In this document: positions 1-11,308 of the stretch, piece by piece
How positions within the stretch are numbered: position 1 is the stretch's first letter
How the letters are laid out: the number at the start of each line of letters is the position of its first letter
From: Luscinia megarhynchos
Lineage: Eukaryota > Chordata > Aves > Passeriformes > Turdidae
NCBI GenBank assembly: GCA_034336665.1
Contig: JAPFBE010000036.1
Coordinates: 1,142,047 to 1,206,046, forward strand
Direction: 5' to 3'
DNA length: 64,000 nt
The notes under the pieces: model-generated
The model's input: only the letters and a program-made list of their open reading frames with translations
What the model was told of the DNA's origin: nothing
Database searches by the model: none
Position numbers and translations under genes: made by a program

Positions 1-477
1 GAAATTGATCATTTGGGGTGCTGGCTTAGTAAGCAGGCCAATGCTACATCTGCTGCTCTGAGTGACCTTTTGAAAGTTGAAGAAACCATAAGACATGCAA
101 CCTTGCAAAATCGGGCAGCAATTGACTTTTTGTTGCTCTCCCACGGACACGGCTGTGAAGACTTTGAAGGAATGTGCTGCTTCAACCTGTCTTCCCGCTC
201 CACATCCATTCAAGAAAACATCCAGAAGCTAAAAAACCTCGTGAAGGACCTCAAAACCGAAACCACTCCCGACTGGGTCAACAATCTTTTTGGCCAATGG
301 GGACTGATGGGATGGGATTTTTCCTTGGTGAAGGAAATTTTGTGGATTTTTATTGTTATTCTTATTGTGTTAGCTATGTTTTCGTGTTTAGTTCAATGTT
401 TTAAGAAAACTGTTAAAACTGCTCTTTTTGTAAATACAGAGAGAGGAATTGTAGGGGACGGTGCTTCCCCTAAATGA
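1..477 (+). CDS. env: Alpharetrovirus-like env, 3' end (transmembrane subunit), partial
   Basis: The frame is open from the first base of the window, so the gene starts outside it. What remains is the transmembrane (fusion) subunit: an LQNRAAID immunosuppressive-type segment, then the CX6CC motif (CEDFEGMCC, bases 154-180) that bonds TM to the surface subunit, an ectodomain, and one membrane anchor (about bases 340-408) rich in Ile, Leu and Val. The last ten codons lie inside the 3' LTR, which begins at 450. The wording of the conserved block resembles avian leukosis type Env, but the tail is different. No stop or frameshift is seen in this part. This is an old genomic copy; whether the whole gene is open cannot be told. 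Confidence 0.85.
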   Translation, partial: EIDHLGCWLSKQANATSAALSDLLKVEETIRHATLQNRAAIDFLLLSHGHGCEDFEGMCCFNLSSRSTSIQENIQKLKNLVKDLKTETTPDWVNNLFGQWGLMGWDFSLVKEILWIFIVILIVLAMFSCLVQCFKKTVKTALFVNTERGIVGDGASPK

Positions 478-883
478 GGCCCCTGGCATCTTATCTCTTA
501 AGGAGATAACTCGAATTCCTCATTGCAAGCATCATTTTCAAGAAACGAAACTCTTTTTATTGGTTATTAAAGTAAGATTGTAATTGGCTTACTTTCTCAC
601 CTAGGATTTTGAGGTAATTGGTTAGTTTGTAATGTATAAGCTTTTATTGGTTAGATTTTGAATCCCCTAGAAACCTATATAAGAATGCTGTAACCTTCCC
701 GAAGTTAGATTCCTGTGACCAGTTTCCCTTCGGACAATAAATGCTTCTGAAATGATTGGAACCGGAGTCTCAAGCCTTCGTCTCCGCTAACGCGTAACTG
801 AAGTCTGCTATGGGGTTTTCTATACCTATCGGAACTCCTGCAGCAGACTGGGGTGGAATAATTCCCCCCGAAAAACAGTTACA
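450..883 (+). mobile_element. 3' LTR of the alpharetrovirus-like provirus (LTR-1 family)
   Basis: A 434-bp LTR with TG...CA ends, starting TGTAGGGGACGG and ending CAGTTACA. It carries TATATAAG at 676-683 and an AATAAA at 736-741. A second copy of exactly the same length lies at 50885-51318 and fixes the boundaries. The purine-rich stretch just before 450 is the expected polypurine tract. Confidence 0.92.
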
Positions 884-1830
884 AGGGAGGAGTGCACGAT
901 CACTACAAGGAGGAATTGATAAAGAATATAACTAAAGCATTCAAGGGAACAACGAGAAACCATGAGGGAAGTTTTAACTTGTACGAGAAATTGAAACAAC
1001 AATTCAGCGAAGAGGACTTACCTCAGGAAAGTATTTATTTGTGGAATTAATGAAAGAAATTACTACTGAACTGAATTGAACTCACGGTTGGATCTGTGGA
1101 GGAACGTAAATGACTGAACAATGTTCATGGAGGGGGGAGGGATTAGGCCCAGAGCAGTTATTACAGTGGAATCAAACGGAAATATCAAGGGGAATCAATA
1201 GACCTGAAGGGTGAGTTCTAAATCATGAGGTAATAGGAGAAGTATGTATAACACATCAGGGAACTAACTTTACCCAATATGTGGGGCACACTCCCTGTAA
1301 GACTATCCTGATTACAAATACAAGCAATCAGTCTTGGTGGCCTGAAGCTCCAAAAGGATATTGGGGAAAGTTAAGGGTAATTGTATAAAGAACGATTTTA
1401 CAGGACTATGCTGGTATAATAAGAATAGAGGTAACCCATACAAAGAAGTAAAAAGTGTAAGAATCTATTGGCAACAACCTGAATCAGTTAAACTAAGCTG
1501 GAAAGCCCCAGATGGAATCTTTTGGATCTGTGGGAAAAGAGCTTATAATACCCTATCAAAAAGATGGGGAGGGACATGTACTCTAGGGATTATCCAGCCT
1601 GCCTTTTTTACATTGCCAAAAGAAAAAGGTAATAGAGTGTTAGGAGTTCCCTTGTATGAAACTTAGTATCGAAACAAAAAGAGCCCTGCCACAGGGGGAA
1701 CACAAATGTGGAAGAATCTACCAAGACCAGATGGTTATCTATTAAACTTGACAAATTGCTCGGAGACTTCACGGATGTTTTTTGACCACCGCTGCGTACC
1801 TGGCAAAAATATGACAGCAAAAACCAAAAA
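884..1830 (+). pseudogene. env: Gamma-type retroviral env (surface subunit) remnant
   Basis: Plus-strand frames here read as a decayed Env surface subunit. The clearest piece is 1361-1666, with WICGKRAY and GTCTLGIIQPAFF, a pattern shared by many gamma-type Env proteins. Upstream, 1260-1360 reads as further Env ectodomain with an N-glycosylation-like stretch. Several stops and frame changes break it, so it cannot make a full Env. It is unrelated to the alpharetrovirus-like TM to its left: the LTR ending at 883 seems to have landed in or beside it. Family placement is from memory of motifs only. Confidence 0.6.
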
Positions 1831-1859
1831 TTATTGATTACGATGAGAAAACCATACTA

Positions 1860-2009
1860 TAAAGAGAAGCTGCAAACCGAAGTTCAACGGAGCGTGGAGT
1901 GGGCAGTGACCCCTCATGTTCCCCAGCGCTGCATTGCTCCACCTATATAAAATAAAGCAAACTAAATTTTGCTGAATATCGAGACTTTTTGTTTCGCATT
2001 TATAACAAC
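1860..2009 (+). mobile_element. Probable LTR tail downstream of the env remnant
   Basis: About 150 bp with a TATA-like TATATAAAATAAAG (1944-1957), a poly(A)-type signal and an end reading TTTATAACA, the same last bases as the GAM-1 LTR. It probably is the end of the 3' LTR that belonged to the env remnant. Its left limit is not clear. Confidence 0.4.
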
Positions 2010-2804
2010 ACCCTTCCTCACTAGAAAAGGACCCTCCCCATCTGCTCGGGTGCCTCAGGAGAAAACCCAGGACACCTCCCCCCTCTGAGGGAGTCTCTCC
2101 CGGCCATATTGAGGAGCTGGGCTGCCTCTGCCCAGCCCCGCCGTTTCTCTGCCACTGCTCCAGGTTTTCGCTACACTGTAACCCTGCACCTCCTGCCTGC
2201 CGGGATACCCTGCAGCTCCTGCTACAGCTGCAGAATGTCTGATACATTTCATTTGCTACTCCAGAGTCTGCTTGTCCCTGCTGTTCCAGCTTGCTGCTTC
2301 CAAGGTTCCTATCACGCAGGGGCACCAGGATCAACTGCCCCCCCCCCCCCCCGCCCACCCCGACCCATGAGGGTTGTAAAGGAAGCCCCTTTTCCATCTC
2401 CTCAGCCGGCTGTGCCCGCCATTGTTCACGTGCAGAGAGACACCCGAACTCACACCACAGCGCCCCCTGCAGCCCCGGGAAATCATTGCACCGGCCCTGC
2501 CTAGCTGGAAGCCAACAGCACCCCTGCCGGCTGCGACCATAACTACACCAAAGGGGAAAAGTGCCTGCAACAAAAGAAGGCTGTTGTTGGGTCTGGTTTT
2601 GTTTGTTGTTGTTACCACTGTTGTTGGTTGTTTGCCTTATACATACGCACACTAGTAAAGAACTGTTATTCATTTTCCCATATCTTTGCCTGAAAGCCCC
2701 TTGATTTCAAAGTTATAATAATTCAGTGGGAAGGGGGCCATATTTTCTGTTCCAAGGGAGGTTCCTGCCTTTCTTGGCAGACACCTGTCTTTCAAACTGA
2801 GACA
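2010..2804 (+). mobile_element. LTR-B type LTR, plus orientation, probably solo
   Basis: The right end (2640-2804) carries the LTR-B signature seen repeatedly in the window: a TAGTAAAGAACTGTTATTC block, then GGCAGACACCTGTCTTTCAAACTGAGACA. The middle is GC-rich with a run of C at 2337-2352. The left boundary is uncertain because the first part of LTR-B varies between copies. Reading frames in both directions here are side effects of base composition. Confidence 0.6.
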
Positions 2805-3764
2805 GTAACCCAAGCACCAGGGAGGAAGCAGAGGTCTAAGAAGTCTGTCCAACATATTGGACCCTCTGTTCCCTTCAGAAGGAATCACCTACAACTATAA
2901 CCCATCTTTTCTTCCTTGCAGAGGTGGCTGTGATATAGGGGGTAGGCATTTCTTACCTTGGTCTAGATGGACCAACATCCATATCATCAATTGACTGACC
3001 TTCCCCAGATCCAGAGCCTCATCATACCTGTTGTATAGAGGCACTTGGGAAGGCAAGGTAGGGAGTTTGCCTGCCATCCTGAGCATAGACTTGCCTCCAT
3101 TCACTCCTTTCCTTTAAGTTATTACCTTCTGCCTGGGGAGGGGAAGATACAGGATCCCCTTGATCTTGTGGGGTTTTCTGGTGGATGTTCCTGTTTCTTT
3201 CTCAGGGAGGGCAGAGCATGGTTCTACCAGTCTCTCTCTTTCTCAGACCCCCTGATGCTCCTTAACATTTCTACTTCCTCTCATAGCTCTACCATCAGGC
3301 CGAGCAGATCATCTATTTGGCCACACCTCACACTGGTGTTCTCACTACTGGCATCAGGTACTAGCAAAAGCATGTCCTACAGCCTGAGAACTGTGTGGCT
3401 ACATGTTTTTGTGGGAGCACTGTCTGGACTGCTACATCAGTTCTGGTGAGTGCCGAGGACATAGCTTTCTGCTATGTGGATACCACAGATAAGCTCCTTC
3501 TGGGAGGGTGATGACCACCAATTGAATGGACTTTTTGAGCTGGTGAGGTGACAACAACCTTCCTATGCACCCTTCCATGCAAACTGTCACACAAATTACC
3601 CCAGCACACTCTGTTCACTAGCACTCCTTAGGCTGTTTTTTATAGGTGTGGGGGTGTGTGAGAGACCTGAAAGATTGATGTCTCAAGACATTTTGGGATG
3701 CATGTGTGTGGGGGAATGGGCAGGTCAGACCTTGTGCAGATGAGGCAGTTCAGTATCATACTGT
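2805..3764. other. No gene recognised; flanking DNA
   Basis: I see no retroviral motif, LTR end or clear exon. A plus-strand frame at 3045-3449 has no family feature. The stretch ends at the CACTC target duplication of ERVL-1. Confidence 0.5.
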
Positions 3765-3769
3765 CACTC

Positions 3770-4347
3770 TGTCCTGGGGTGACGTCGCAGTGCTCTGTAT
3801 CCCCAAATCGTGTGTGTTGCTCATGCCTGGAGGGTTTGTTTTGTCTAGCCAGGCAGCATCCCTCCCCCAGGGCATGAGCGGCTGCTGCTGCTGCTGCTGC
3901 TGCTTACCTTGCATGCTTGCATTTTCCACTCCCCCACCCCCGCTGCTTCTGCGCTTTTTCTGCCACTTTTGCTTTACTTTTCCTTCCCTTATTAGCTAGG
4001 AACACCTCATCCTAGGCAGCCTGAACATCAAGGAACCCCGGATGCTGCGCCATTGTGACAAGAAATACGCGTTTCGCCACCCCCAGCATCGGAGACGATC
4101 TGAGATTGTACACCTACTCAGACCAGTGACAAATTCTTTTGGCATCCGTGTTTGTTTTTTTTTCCTTGTGTTGGGGGGTGGTTTTTTTGTGTGTTGTTAA
4201 AATAAACAAGTTTTTTCCACTTTTATCCCTCGGAGGAAGTTCTTCCCAAACCCGGTAGTGGGAGGGGGAAGGAGTTCTGAGGGTTTATTTTCCTAGGGGG
4301 GACTCCTTTGCGAGATATCTCCCGTAAATTTGTCCAAAACCAGGACA
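3770..4347 (+). repeat. 5' LTR of ERVL-1 (LTR-A family)
   Basis: 578 bp, starting TGTCCTGGGGTG and ending CAAAACCAGGACA. It holds a CTG triplet run (3890-3912), AATAAA in a TAAAATAAACAAG block (4198-4210) and the CCTCGGAGGAAGTTCTTCCC block shared with the ERVL-2 LTRs. Its first half differs strongly from the ERVL-2 LTR. Confidence 0.9.
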
Positions 4348-4351
4348 AATC

Positions 4352-6330
4352 TTGGCGCCCAATGTTAGGGGCACGAGGAAGTGGAAAAAACTTTATTACT
4401 TTGTAACTGTGTATTGGTATAGATTTATAATGTCTTTTGGGATGGAGGCTGGTATGTGGTTTTGGATACTAGGGTTTTTTGAGGTTTTAATACCTCTCTG
4501 GTCTCTGGGGTTATTTTCCTATCCGGAAATAGCTCCAGTACTGTCCCTTATTTGTAGTTTTAATACGAGAGGGATAATGACCAAAATATTTATCGGACTG
4601 GGCTTGGTTGCGATGGCTTGTAAGAGGTTTATAAAGATGCTGGAATTGGTTCCAGGGATATCTTCTGGATCCTGGTTATGGATATGCACTTAGTTTGTTA
4701 GAGGGGAAGCAGGGGGGGAGGCTTTTCAGCCTTTGCTTTCCTTTGTCTCCTCTGAATTTTTTACATCTTTATTAGAAAATGTGCAGGTTTCCCTGAACAC
4801 TAAAGAGATTATCTTTCTGATGTTTAATTTAGTAAGCTTCTTTTACACTGTTTACAGTTTATATAAAATGAGGGCTGAGATTTCTAGAGGAGCTGGTGTA
4901 ACTCCTGATTTAGGAGCAAAGCAAAATGTGCAGAGTCCTGAATGGTGTGGGAAATGGCAGGACCTGGGCCAAATGTTAAAAGAATTTTCTGATCCTATAG
5001 TTTGGGACTTTTTACACAAGCAAATTCAGAACCCAGCTGAGGTGGCAAAATATTGGAAAGAGAAGTGCCACGATACCCCTAGGGAAAAAAAGATTACTGC
5101 AGTGAGTTGGGCCCTGGCATATGCTTATCGTACCCTATTAGATAGTGTAGGATCACAGACAGCAGACAGGGAACAGGGAGATAAATTAGTTACCATCCCA
5201 GTGACTCAGGCTGTAGTCAACATCCCAGGCTTGAGGACAGGGGTGAAATTAGATAATAAGCTTCAACCAATGGCTGTGGCTACTAGCACCAGAAGTGGAA
5301 AGCATACAGCTAAGACTGATCGACCAGTAGAGGATGATGATGATGCAGGAGAAGGACCCTCAACGCCTCCTGAAATGAAACCCAGAGTTAAGGTGCAAGG
5401 TCAGAGAGCAATATTGAGTCCTTTTCCTTGAAGGACCTCCGTGGTCTAAGGAAGGATTATACGAGACGACCTGAGGAATCCATAATTAGTTGGCTGGTAT
5501 GGCTTTGGGATGCAGCAGGCGAGGCTACAATCCTGGATGGCACTGAAGCGAGACATCTGGGATCCCTGTCACATGATCCTGTCATCGATCAAGGGATGAT
5601 GAGGGGGACTAACCCTCACAGCCTCTGGGCACGGGTATTGGATAGTGTGGGACAAAGATACCTATGTGCAGATGATCTGTATATCCAGCAGACACGATGG
5701 AAGACTATAGGGCAAGGGATCCAATGCCTGAGAGAGATGGCAGTGGCGGAGATAATTTTTTCAGATGATATAACAACTAAGAATCCAGACCTAGTACCAT
5801 GTACACCTGTGATGTGGAGAAAACTCGTTCGACTTGGGCCACCTGAATATGCATCCGCTCTAGCGATAATGAAGTAGGATGAGGTGTATGAGACAGTACT
5901 CGACATGGCAAAGAAGCTTCGTGCCTATGCGGACGCTGTACTTGGCCCAACCCATGCCCGAATTGCAGCTGTCGAAACACGCTTGCAGAACTTAGAGGAT
6001 AAGATAGAGGAGAATCATCGGATACTCAGAGAGGAAATTAAGGAGGACCTCCTCCAAATTTCAGCTGTGCAGATTAGAAACCCTGGCACACAACGTAGAC
6101 ATTCCCCCGATGGGGAGAGGAGGTACACTCCCCGGGCCGAGTTATGGTTTTTTTTGCGGGATTGTGGAGAGAACATGAGGAGGTGGGATGGAAAGTCTAC
6201 GGCTGCTCTGGCACAACAGGTGCGTGATTTGAAGGAAGGCAAGATTGAAAGAGGAAGTTCCACCAAAAGGAGAGCCGCTCCTGTTTCCCATAGCCAAAAA
6301 GCCAAACATGATAATGATTATGATGTCTGA
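4352..6330 (+). pseudogene. gag: ERVL-1 gag (membrane-spanning N-terminal module plus Gag core), broken
   Basis: The N-terminal part (likely start ATG 4430 or 4442) is very hydrophobic: MWFWILGFFEVLIPL, then a second apolar stretch near 4585-4620 and a third near 4808-4865. This is unlike the soluble matrix domain of most Gag proteins, but the same layout is present in ERVL-2 and ERVL-3. A TAG at 4691-4693 interrupts it where ERVL-2 has an open codon. The frame changes near 5400, next to a short deletion, and another TAG sits at 5875-5877. The C-terminal part (5884-6330) carries a coiled-coil-like helix and a basic tail ending DNDYDV. No CCHC zinc knuckle is seen. As it stands it cannot make a full Gag. 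Confidence 0.85.
4353..4372 (+). promoter_or_regulatory. Primer binding site, tRNA-Lys type, slightly altered
   Basis: TGGCGCCCAATGTTAGGGGC starts 5 nt after the LTR. It matches the tRNA-Lys(1,2) site found intact in ERVL-2, except for changes and two extra bases in the middle. Confidence 0.8.
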
Positions 6331-6441
6331 CCCTCTTGAGGGAACCTCTAAGACGTATGCCCCAGAAATAAGGATAACCAGGCTTAGAGGGGCCCTGCCT
6401 CTAGCCAGGGTGAGGCGAGGGAGAACCGTGTTTTTTGGACC

Positions 6442-7735
6442 GTGTGGATTCGGTGGCCTGGCACATCGAAACCACGGAAGTATAAAGCTTTAGTGGATAC
6501 AGGAGCACAGTGTACGACAATTCCATCAAGATGTGGGGGAAGAATCCGTTTCTATTGCTGGTGTGACAGGTGGATCGCAGGACTTTACCATAGTGGAAGC
6601 TGAAGTGAGTTTAACTGGAAAGGATTGGAAGAAACATCTTATTGTGACTGGTCCAGAGGCCCCATGCATTTTGGGCATAGATTACCCTCGGAGCGGATAT
6701 TTTAAGGACTCAAAAGGACTCAGATGGGCATTTGGGATAGCAGCTGTGATGGCAGAGCACATCCGGCAATTAAACACCTTGCCTGGACTGTCCGAGAATC
6801 CGATTACAGTAGGACTTCTGAAAGGAGAAGAGCAACGGGTACCAATTGCCACTTCAACAGCACATCGCTGGCAATATAGGACAACTCAAGATGCTGTGAT
6901 CCCCATTCGCAAGATGATCCGTGAGCAGGAGAGCCAAGGGGTGGTTAGCAAAACCCACTCACCCTTCAACAGCCCCATCTGGCCTGTGCGCAAATCTGAT
7001 AGAGAATGGAGATTGAATGTGGACTATTGTGCATTGAATAAAGTGACTCCACCGCTGAGCGCTGCCGTGCTGGACATGCTGGAACTCCAGTACGAGCTGG
7101 AGTCCAAGGCAGCAAGGTGGTATGCCACCATTGATATTGCCAATGCATTTTTCTCCATCCCTTTGGCAGCAGAGTGCAGGCCTCAGTTTGCTTTCACCTG
7201 GAGGGGTGTGCAATATACCTGGAACCGACTGCCCCAGGGGTGGAAGCACAGCCCCCCCATCTGCCACGGACTGATCCAGGCTGCACTGGAAAAGGGTGAG
7301 GCTCTGGAACATCTACAATATATTGATGACATCATCGTATGGGAGAACACAGCAGAAGAAGTGTTTGAGAAAGAAGAGAAAATTATACAAATCCTCCTGG
7401 AAGCCGGCTTCACCATCAAGAAGAGTAAAGTTAAGGGACCTGCTCGGGAGATCCAGTTCCTGGGAGTGAAGTGGCATGATGGACGGCGTCAGATTCCTAC
7501 TGATGTTATTAACAAGATTACAACTATGTCCCCACCTTCTAACAAGAAGGAGACACAAGCTTTCCTATGTGCCATAGGCTTTTGGAGAGTGCACATTCCT
7601 GAATACAGCCAGATTGTGAGTCCTCTCTACCAGGTCACTCGCAAGAAGAACGATTTCCCTGGGGCCCTGAACAACAACAAACCTTTGCCCATATCAAACA
7701 GGAGATTGCCCATGCAGTAGCTCTTGGCCCAGTAA
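6442..7735 (+). pseudogene. pol: ERVL-1 pol (protease and RT), truncated
   Basis: A protease DTGAQ motif lies at about 6493-6510. Near 6530 two bases are missing relative to ERVL-2, which shifts the frame; from 6533 to 7720 the RT frame is open. RT blocks read in order: SPFNSPIWPV, DYCALNKVTPPLSAA, TIDIANAFFSIPL, RLPQGWKHSP and the catalytic YIDDII (about 7318-7335). The sequence stops after the RT connection and joins 3' LTR sequence, so RNase H and integrase are absent. It is in the same frame as gag but separated from it by several stops. Confidence 0.9.
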
Positions 7736-7754
7736 GGACAGGACCAGATGTGAA

Positions 7755-7868
7755 GGAGGAAGTTCTTCCCGAACCCGGTAGTGGGAGGGGGGAGGAATTC
7801 TGGAGGTTTGTTTCCTAGGGGGACTCCTTTGGGAGATTTCTCCCATAATTTTGTCCAAAATCAGGACA
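7755..7868 (+). repeat. 3' LTR fragment of ERVL-1
   Basis: Only the last 114 bp of LTR-A remain (GAGGAAGTTCTTCCC to TCAGGACA), directly followed by the CACTC target duplication. The deletion that joined pol to this point must postdate insertion. Confidence 0.9.
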
Positions 7869-8218
7869 CACTCAAAGACAACTGCCCTGCATCCCACACA
7901 CCTAGAGCCTGTATCTCAGCATGGCAGTGGCTGCCAATCATGGCACACCAGAGGCAATGCTGCATACCTGCCCCTGGAGTCTCAAACCCAGCTCGTAAGT
8001 GGCCAAATGACTGGAAGTCCCACCTGGGGGAAGGGCCCAGGAAGGCCAAGGGGTATTTAAGGTTGAAAATGAGGCAAAGCATATGTTTAGACCCTACCTC
8101 TTCTTGGAGTTTCTATCATCATTGGAATCCAGGAGTTGGTCCCTTTATGTGTGCCTTTCTGTATCTTTCCTGTCTCTCTTTTTTCTTCTTCTAATTCCCT
8201 CTTCTTTGCATTCTTGAG
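7869..8218. other. Unassigned flanking DNA
   Basis: No coding motif is recognised. A TATTTAAG-like block at 8053-8060 and a pyrimidine-rich end suggest an old LTR fragment, but I cannot place it. Confidence 0.35.
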
Positions 8219-8406
8219 TGTGTTGGTTTCACGTGCTAGCAGAGAGGGGTACATTCGCCTCAGGGAAAGCACCACGAGGCTGGGGAACGGAGGGGCTGTC
8301 CCTTCTCGGGGGGGGGGGGGGCTTCCCCTGTGAGCTGCTGGAACCAATCAGAGAGCTGATTTAGTAGAGGACAGCTTGGGAAACCAATTAAAAGTTATTT
8401 TGCTTT
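8219..8406 (+). mobile_element. LTR-K fragment (5' end of LTR)
   Basis: It starts TGTGTTGGTTTCACGTG and matches the reverse complement of the right end of the 1.26-kb solo LTR at 60859-62118: the CAATCAGAGAGCTGATTT block and the AAAGTTATTTTGCTTTC block occur in both. Similarity stops near 8406. A run of 12 G lies at about 8310. Confidence 0.75.
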
Positions 8407-9485
8407 CATAAATCACGTTGGTAAGGCTAATTTCTCCTCGTTGGCCTTCTGGCTGCCAGGCCGATATCAACCCCCTGGGGCCCCATTACTTATCTAGTAC
8501 TTAAATAAGCCCCAAATCAACTTAGTGGAAAAAAAATCTCAAAGCAAAATGCCCACATCAATACATAAAGTGCTAAAGGAACTCAAAACACAATTCCCTC
8601 AAACAAATCATATTTTCCTTCAAGAGTCACCATAAACAGAAAACTTCATATTTTTAAACAAAGAACATTGAATGTATCTACAACTTAGCACTGCTCAAAG
8701 AGGTTAGGAAAGCAACTAATTTCAGAATTTGTACGTGCCTGCTGCATAAAGCCCAATAAAGGATATAAATCCAAATTTCTACCTTCTTTTGATGAATATG
8801 AAAAAAGTTTACTAAGGGATATTCTCACTTTTTCTAGTAAATACTGGAAAATAGGGAGATGCCCTAGATTAATAGAAAAGTCCCCATTCTGAAGGAGTTT
8901 TACCTTTCCAAAATTAATACTTTTTTTTTGTAATTGCAGTTAGAAAAACAGGACAAGTTTTAAAAGCATACCATCACTGCAGAAGAGGGTTGAAGAAACA
9001 TCTCACCCACTACTGATACTTACTAGGCACAATAACCCTGGCAACATAGGGGTCTACTTCACTACCGTCACAGACAATCTAAATCATAAAAGCTGAGTAT
9101 TAACAGGCTACAGATGAAGATAGGAATTCACTGACAGTTCTCCCTTCACCCTTCTCTCTAGCTGCTGCAAGCCAATGCCTTCACTAAGTGATACAGAGAA
9201 ACTTTGCAGTTGTATGAATACATGGGTGTTTTAATGTTCAGGGTAACGGTTTAAATACCTTCCACCTACTTGTCTCTTCAAATTTAACAGTGATACAAGT
9301 TATTAGAGATAATGACCACCTGAGAGCTGAAATGACCTAAGGCTTTAGCAGAAGTCTGCATCGTGAAATGTCTATATTACAATAATTTCACAGCTATACC
9401 AATAGAGCACTAAGTGTGAAGTGATCTAAGAAAGTCTGTTCCTAGTTCAGCTGTGGAAGCAGGTGAGGTAAAAAAAAAGTCACTC
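8407..9485. other. AT-rich DNA without recognised genes
   Basis: Ordinary AT-rich sequence with no open frame of note, LTR end or splice-bounded exon. Likely host intron or intergenic DNA. Confidence 0.55.
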
Positions 9486-9833
9486 ATGAGTTGCTCTAGA
9501 GGGACCTGGACAACCTCAAGAAGTGGCCCATGGGGATCTCACTAGGTTGAACAAGATCAAGTGCAAGGTGCTGCACCTGGGTCAGGGGAACCCCCAGTAT
9601 CAATACAGGCTGAGGAATGAATAGGTTGAGAGCAGCCCTGCTGAGAAGGACATGGATGTGAGTGCTGTTGGATGAGAGGCTGGACATGAGTTGGCAATGT
9701 GTGTGTGCAACTCAGAAAGCCAATCGTATCCTGGGCTGCATCCAGAGCAGTGGGGTCAGAGAGGTGATTCTGCCTGTCTACTCCACTCTCATGAGGCCCC
9801 ACCTGGAATACTGTGTCCAGCTCTGGGGCCCCC

Positions 9834-10402
9834 TGTAAGAGTTGGTCCGAAGTTTTCTCTGATCTGCCTCACGACCATCATCAGAGACTGGGACCTGAGA
9901 TTGCACCACTTGCCCTGAACCAGAGCTCCGGCCTGGCCAAGGTGGATGCTTGTGGGCCAAGGACTGTTTGTAGCTGTGCCTGGTGCTTGTCATGGTACGC
10001 TGCAGGGTACTGATTATCGCACCATGCCCCCGCACCTGCGTCATGGGGCTACGAACTCCACATACGATAGTCCATAAATCTTCCCACCTTTTGGCCAGAG
10101 GCCACTCGCTTTGGAAAAAGGACTATAAAAAGTGACCTTCTTAGACAGGACTTTGAGATCTCTTTCTCCCCAACGGATTGAAGACGCGTCTCGTCAGACG
10201 ACCACGAGGATGCGTCCCGTCTGTTGGTAGCTATATCCCATCCTTTCTCTCTCTCACCCTCTCTCTCTCTCTCTCTTTGGCACTCAATAAACTGCATTAC
10301 TGATTTCTGCTAAACAAACCTGAGTATCTTGCTTTTGTCTTTTTGCACCCTGGGGTCGAATGAACCATCACGACTCTCGCTCGGGTTGAGCGGATCGTGA
10401 CA
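9834..10402 (+). mobile_element. Solo LTR, unassigned class, inserted in CR1
   Basis: 569 bp with TGTAAGAGTTGG...ATCGTGACA ends. A TATA box (CTATAAAAAG, about 10122), a CT-rich run (10236-10278) and AATAAA (10288) are in LTR order. Flanks are C-runs (CCCCC before, CCC after), so the exact length of the target duplication cannot be read. No related copy is in the window. Confidence 0.85.
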
Positions 10403-10591
10403 CCCACCAAAACAGGAAGGACATTGATCTAGTGGAGGAAGCCCAGAGGACAACCATCAAGATAATGAGAGATGGAGAACCTCTCCTATGAGGAAAGGCT
10501 GAGAAAACTGGGATTGTTCAGCCTGAAAAAGAGAAGGCTCAAGGAGACGTCAGAGCAGCCTTCCAGTACCTACAGGGGACTTACAAGAAGG

Positions 10592-11308
10592 TGTCATGGT
10601 TTGAAGGACAGGCGTCTGCCATTAAAGGCAGAAGCTTCTCTTTGAAATGGAGAATGTAAACCCCCTCCCTTCAAATTATTATTATAATTTTGAAATTAAG
10701 GGGCTGTCAGGCAAAGATATGGGAACTAGGAATAACAATTCTTTACTAGGAAAATTAAAATAGAAATGCAGTGTTACAAAGAACAATCTCAACTCTGACT
10801 GAGTCAGAATACAACTTGACACCCTGTCAGTCAGGGTGTTGATAGCAGTTTAATTAAATGGTGGCTACAGTCTTCTTGCAGTGGCTGATGTGGTTCAGCT
10901 GAAGCAGTGGTCCTATAGAAGAGTGCAGGTTTTTTTTGAAGGTCCAGAGATGATGTGGAAAAGTCTGGTGTTCCTCTGGAATCCAGTGGAAAGACGGATA
11001 ACTTGCTGTTCAAAATCTCAGTTTTTTATCTAAGTAGGAAAGGCTTGGCTCCACCCCCTGGCTGGAGCATCTCTCAATGGGATGATGTAATTTTATCAGT
11101 CATACAGTGGGACTTAATGGGCCATCAGCAAATAATACCTTCCTGGAGGGAGGATGGGTTGTGCAAGAGATAAATATGATTGCTTTACCTCATCTTAAAA
11201 ATGGCCCATTAGCCGATGGTATGTGCCACGGAGATAAGGAAATCACTACCCCACCTGGCTTTAACAGTTGGTGATAGAATACACATTTCTGGCTACATCA
11301 ACCCAACA
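10592..11308 (-). mobile_element. Solo LTR-B in CR1, minus orientation
   Basis: On the minus strand it starts near TGTTGGGTTGATGTAGCC and ends ...CCATGACA. GAAGG is present on both sides (10587-10591 and 11311-11315), with two extra bases at the right edge. It is the same family as 18856-20000 and 27814-28425. Confidence 0.82.

Larger units (their letters stand above)
3770..7868 (+). mobile_element. ERVL-1: ERVL-type (class III) provirus, internally deleted
   Basis: The element runs 5' LTR, PBS, gag, protease and RT, then jumps at about 7750 into the last 114 bp of its 3' LTR, so RNase H, integrase and most of the 3' LTR are gone. It is flanked by a perfect 5-bp target duplication, CACTC at 3765-3769 and 7869-7873. 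Five bases is the usual ERVL value. No env is present, as is normal for the group. It is closely related to ERVL-2 (21179-27808, opposite strand), which shows what has been lost. Confidence 0.93.

Noticed and set aside
1831..2673. 280-codon minus-strand frame over LTR-B
   Set aside because: Spans an LTR boundary and a poly(C) run; composition is that of a GC-rich LTR and no motif is present.
3045..3449. 134-codon plus-strand frame with an exon-like GGTGAGT end
   Set aside because: No recognisable domain, no matching acceptor, and no relation to nearby genes.
10236..10278. CT-rich microsatellite
   Set aside because: Simple repeat inside a solo LTR; nothing beyond slippage is suggested.
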